16,014 bases of DNA, from NCBI GenBank assembly GCA_002481545.1, contig DLEF01000012.1, forward strand, positions 1 through 16,014. The letters are read 5' to 3'. The notes under the pieces are model-generated. The model saw only the letters and a list, made by a program, of their open reading frames with translations. It was not told the DNA's origin and ran no database searches. Positions 13,654 to 16,014 of the stretch are shown here, in pieces. A program made the position numbers and the translations under genes. Numbering within the stretch: the stretch's first letter is position 1; every line of letters begins with the position of its first letter. The stretch comes from Cyanobacteria bacterium UBA7753. GTDB lineage: Bacteria; Cyanobacteriota; Vampirovibrionia; Gastranaerophilales; Gastranaerophilaceae.

Positions 13654-14488
13654 TTTTAATTCTCCCGTATAAATAACTTACGCAAGCTCCGACGGCTCCT
13701 GCAACAGCAGCTCCGATTGCCATAGGCTTGGCAAATATTTTTCCCCTGTCTTTCTTTAGTTGTTTTGCCGATTTTTGTATTTCATCAGCCAACGGTTCAC
13801 TAACCTTAAAATTGAAGAAATCTTCTTCTTTTATTCCTCTTAAATCAAATCTTTCCGACACTCTGTGAGGCTGCAGAGCGATATAATCCAATTTTTTAGG
13901 ATTATCCGTCACAAAGAGCAATGTTGTATGATAAACCTCCGCAGTCGCAGACATAAAATCTTTCATTGCCTCAACCGTTGCTTTGTCGACTTGGCTGTGG
14001 TCTATATATTTTTCCATATTTTTTGCATAGACAAAGTCCCATTTTTTAGGGTTTCTGTTCTTTTCGTTTGATTCCAGAACATCGAGCAAATCATCTTTGT
14101 CCATATCAATTTCTTTGTAATTTCCTCCGCTTTGCCCCATAAGCCACTTAATAACATTTTTGGCAAAAGGTTCGGAATTAGAGACAAACATAACTGTTTT
14201 ATTCGGAGCGACAGGCATACCGAGCGCATATCTCAAGCCCCTGTCACTGACTTTTGCAAGCATATTTTGTCTTAATTCAAATATCTCGGGCTTTTCTTTT
14301 ATCATTTCATAAAGTTTGCATTTGTCATCAAGCTCGTTTACTCTGTCGGTATATTCTTTAAACCCGTGTACAAACTGCGCGCCCGCGCCAAGCAAGGCTC
14401 CCCCGACGGTTGCTTCCGTTGTTTTCGACTTGGAGCGTTTCGGAGTTTTATAGTTTGTGTTCATTTTTTGTGTGACGGGTTCTATCAA
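13628..14488 (-). CDS. Degenerate AAA+ (pseudo-ATPase) protein 1, membrane-associated
   Basis: This 286-aa protein is a paralogue of the next gene. Residues 98-210 match the AAA+ core without Walker residues: TVMFVSNSEPF at the Walker A place, WDFVYAKNMEKYI at the Walker B place, LLFVTDNPKKLDYIALQPHRV around sensor 1. A Gly/Ala-rich hydrophobic stretch lies at 26-42 and a stronger one at 254-275 (PMAIGAAVAGAVGACVSYLYG), so it is probably membrane-bound. The start is a TTG at 14488, 2 nt after the ATPase stop; AAAGGA (14500-14495) overlaps the end of the ATPase gene and sits 6 nt before it, which suggests translational coupling. ATG 14464 lacks any ribosome binding site. It overlaps the next gene by 26 nt. 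Confidence 0.8.
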   Translation of the reverse strand: MIEPVTQKMNTNYKTPKRSKSKTTEATVGGALLGAGAQFVHGFKEYTDRVNELDDKCKLYEMIKEKPEIFELRQNMLAKVSDRGLRYALGMPVAPNKTVMFVSNSEPFAKNVIKWLMGQSGGNYKEIDMDKDDLLDVLESNEKNRNPKKWDFVYAKNMEKYIDHSQVDKATVEAMKDFMSATAEVYHTTLLFVTDNPKKLDYIALQPHRVSERFDLRGIKEEDFFNFKVSEPLADEIQKSAKQLKKDRGKIFAKPMAIGAAVAGAVGACVSYLYGRIKNENQQHQK

Positions 14489-14490
14489 TT

Positions 14491-15756
14491 TTATTCCTTT
14501 ACTTCATGGTCAATCAAGGTACTGACTTCTTGTTCATATTTTTTGAGGCTTTGTTCATCAATTGCGGGTTTTGATTTATCAATTGCCTCATAAACTTCTT
14601 CGGGTTTCAATTCTTTTGTGTAACCGTTTACACCGACAGTTTCACTTATTTGAGCAATATTGAATTTTCTGCCCGTTTTGTTCTCAATTTCGTCCATATG
14701 CTCCGCCATTTTGCCGTAATCGGTATCTTGAGGCAGTCTGTCTCTCAAATAATGTCTCAAAATTTTTGTTTTATTATCTTTATCAGGCGGATCAAGCGAT
14801 ATTTTATATGGGAATACGGAATTTTTCCCCGTGAGCGGGAGCTGAATATCAAGCGGATAATTCGTCGCCCCAAATACCGTGCAATGATATTTTTCGGAGC
14901 ACGTGTTTAAAAACTCACCCATTTCTTTCGTAACCGTAGAAGTCTTATCGGTCATTTTCCCGATTTCATCAACGTACAGAATGGTTCTTGTGTTGTTTTG
15001 TTGGAACCTTGTTTCCGCCTCTTTTGCTTTCTTTTTAAGGGTTTTCATACACATATTATATCTGTCAACCCCGCGCAAACTCATTCTGATAGGGACTAAG
15101 GTGCAGCCTGTCTCCTGTGCAAATGCTTTTGCAAAAGTGCTCTTTCCGTTTCCCGTAGGACCGAAAAATAAGACGCTCCCCGGGACATTTGCTTTTTTAC
15201 CCTCTTTTTCTTTGTTTATCTCTGATATAAAATATTTTCTTAAAATACTCTTTTCTGAATCATACCCTGCGATTGAGCCAAAGCCCTCTGTCGGATGTAC
15301 GTATTTAGCTCTAAAGAGTTCCATATCGTTGTTGGTACGCATTCTTTTAGTATCATTTGCGACCTGCTTTTCTATATTGGAAGTCTCTTCCCCGACTTTA
15401 TCCACAAGAGTGCCCATTTGTTTGACTCTCTCTGCCTCTTTTTGCAATAATTCTTCGCGCCTTTTATCAAGTGCTTCTTTCTGCTTTGCCTCTGTTCTAT
15501 CTATCGATTTTATAGGGATAGATTTCGGGTAAAACCACAGTTTATCGTTGATTTTATCGCGCTTTTCGTTCATTTGTTTCGTCAAATCGTCATGCGCTTT
15601 GTTCAACGATTCAAAAGTATCATACTTATTTTCAGCCTTGAGCTTTCCGAATTTTTCCATTCCCCAATTAATAATCTGGGTAGTCTTGGAAGGTCTAAGC
15701 TTAGGGTTGATACTGACCGCCTTAAATGATATTTGATAGTCGGACCTTATGTCCAT
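14491..15756 (-). CDS. AAA+ ATPase, first gene of the operon
   Basis: This encodes 421 aa from ATG 15756. Residues 157-330 are an AAA+ module: EGFGSIAGYDSEK start, Walker A GPTGNGKST (199-207), Walker B ILYVDE (259-264), sensor 1 Asn299 in FGATNYP. The usual arginine-finger segment after sensor 1 is replaced by LPLTGKNSVFPYK, so hydrolysis may depend on a partner. Residues 30-145 are highly charged and helical, probably a coiled coil, and QISFKAVS (8-15) near the start is the Phe-centred motif of this lineage. No protease, Clp or replication domain is seen, so the function is unknown. A GTG at 15762 is also in frame, but AAAGG (15770-15766) is 9 nt from the ATG and only 3 nt from the GTG. Two pseudo-ATPase genes follow. 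Confidence 0.88.
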   Translation of the reverse strand: MDIRSDYQISFKAVSINPKLRPSKTTQIINWGMEKFGKLKAENKYDTFESLNKAHDDLTKQMNEKRDKINDKLWFYPKSIPIKSIDRTEAKQKEALDKRREELLQKEAERVKQMGTLVDKVGEETSNIEKQVANDTKRMRTNNDMELFRAKYVHPTEGFGSIAGYDSEKSILRKYFISEINKEKEGKKANVPGSVLFFGPTGNGKSTFAKAFAQETGCTLVPIRMSLRGVDRYNMCMKTLKKKAKEAETRFQQNNTRTILYVDEIGKMTDKTSTVTKEMGEFLNTCSEKYHCTVFGATNYPLDIQLPLTGKNSVFPYKISLDPPDKDNKTKILRHYLRDRLPQDTDYGKMAEHMDEIENKTGRKFNIAQISETVGVNGYTKELKPEEVYEAIDKSKPAIDEQSLKKYEQEVSTLIDHEVKE

Positions 15757-15832
15757 GTGCACACACCTTTTTTAATGTTCTTCTTTTATTTAACTACATA
15801 GTTTCACTTTTTGCAAAACATTTGAGATAAAA

Positions 15833-15861
15833 AGTATATCATTTGTTACATAAATTAACAA
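15833..15861 (-). promoter_or_regulatory. Promoter of the AAA+ operon
   Basis: On the minus strand TTGTTA (15861-15856), 17 bases, TATACT (15838-15833). Transcription should start near 15826, giving a leader of about 70 nt before the ATPase start at 15756. Confidence 0.6.
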
Positions 15862-15933
15862 CACGTTTTTAAATTAATTAGACAATCAGGAGTAAATATA
15901 AGAACATTTTATATGCTTGATTTTGATTTCGTT

Positions 15934-15957
15934 GGTGCGGTAGTGACCGCACCCTAC
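15934..15957 (-). repeat. GTAGGGTGCG hairpin repeat, copy 2
   Basis: GGTGCGGT (15934-15941) pairs perfectly with ACCGCACC (15946-15953) around a 4-nt loop, and CTAC completes the motif. On the minus strand it begins GTAGGGTGCG, as in the copy at 7611-7632. The remaining bases to the window end show no gene. Confidence 0.75.
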
Positions 15958-16014
15958 TTGAACCTAGCATAAGAAGAGTAACAAAGATTACCGCAATAAA
16001 ACGAGTAGTACGGG

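Noticed and set aside
14903..15532. 209-aa open frame antisense to the AAA+ ATPase gene
   Set aside because: It is a shadow frame of a strongly supported gene; its sequence shows no domain, and its length comes from the Lys/Glu-rich opposite strand.

Overview
The window looks like a chromosomal segment of a low-GC, uncultured gut-type bacterium. The best guess is a Gastranaerophilales (Melainabacteria/Vampirovibrionia, the non-photosynthetic sister group of Cyanobacteria). This rests on AT-rich coding style, several lineage-type proteins carrying a short N-terminal Phe-centred motif (ISFKA, NFKG, NFSA, PTFxTA), and a GTAGGGTGCG...CGCACC hairpin repeat of the kind abundant in cyanobacterial genomes. 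The taxonomic call is inference; no rRNA or tRNA gene is present to confirm it.

Layout. 1-439: GC-rich non-coding sequence, then a promoter for rpsT (ribosomal protein bS20, 440-706), which ends at a perfect hairpin terminator. 807-1980 (minus): luxS and mtnN overlap by 11 nt and together turn S-adenosylhomocysteine into homocysteine plus the AI-2 precursor. 2090-3678 (plus): two tandem paralogues of a GNAT-like protein. 3854-6514 (plus): a membrane family-2 glycosyltransferase with an odd catalytic motif and a Cys-rich tail, directly followed by a HemW-type radical SAM protein. 6519-7195 (minus): a higBA toxin-antitoxin pair. 7382-7552 (plus): a 56-aa orphan small ORF, divergent from higB, with an 18-bp palindrome between them. 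7553-7965: a cluster of intergenic repeats. 8001-8839 (plus): a MarR regulator, apparently leaderless, whose operator sits inside its own consensus promoter and recurs before the following cupin gene. 8975-10039 (minus): a PfkB-family sugar kinase. 10275-11198 (plus): a LicD-family transferase behind a large inverted repeat.

11337-15756 (minus) is the most unusual part. An AAA+ ATPase with intact Walker A/B motifs is followed, with a 2-nt gap and then a 26-nt overlap, by two proteins that appear to keep the AAA+ fold but have lost the Walker residues. The two degenerate proteins strongly resemble each other. One has hydrophobic segments near both ends. Next comes a single-pass membrane protein with a long Pro/Ala/Lys/Glu-rich linker. 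A good promoter precedes the ATPase. I read this as an undescribed operon in which one active ATPase works with two pseudo-ATPases, probably at the membrane; the function is unknown.

Start codons were moved from the longest reading frame for three genes: the ATPase (ATG at 15756), the linker protein (ATG at 12320) and marR (ATG at 8001). The reason is ribosome-binding-site spacing in the first two and promoter overlap in the third.
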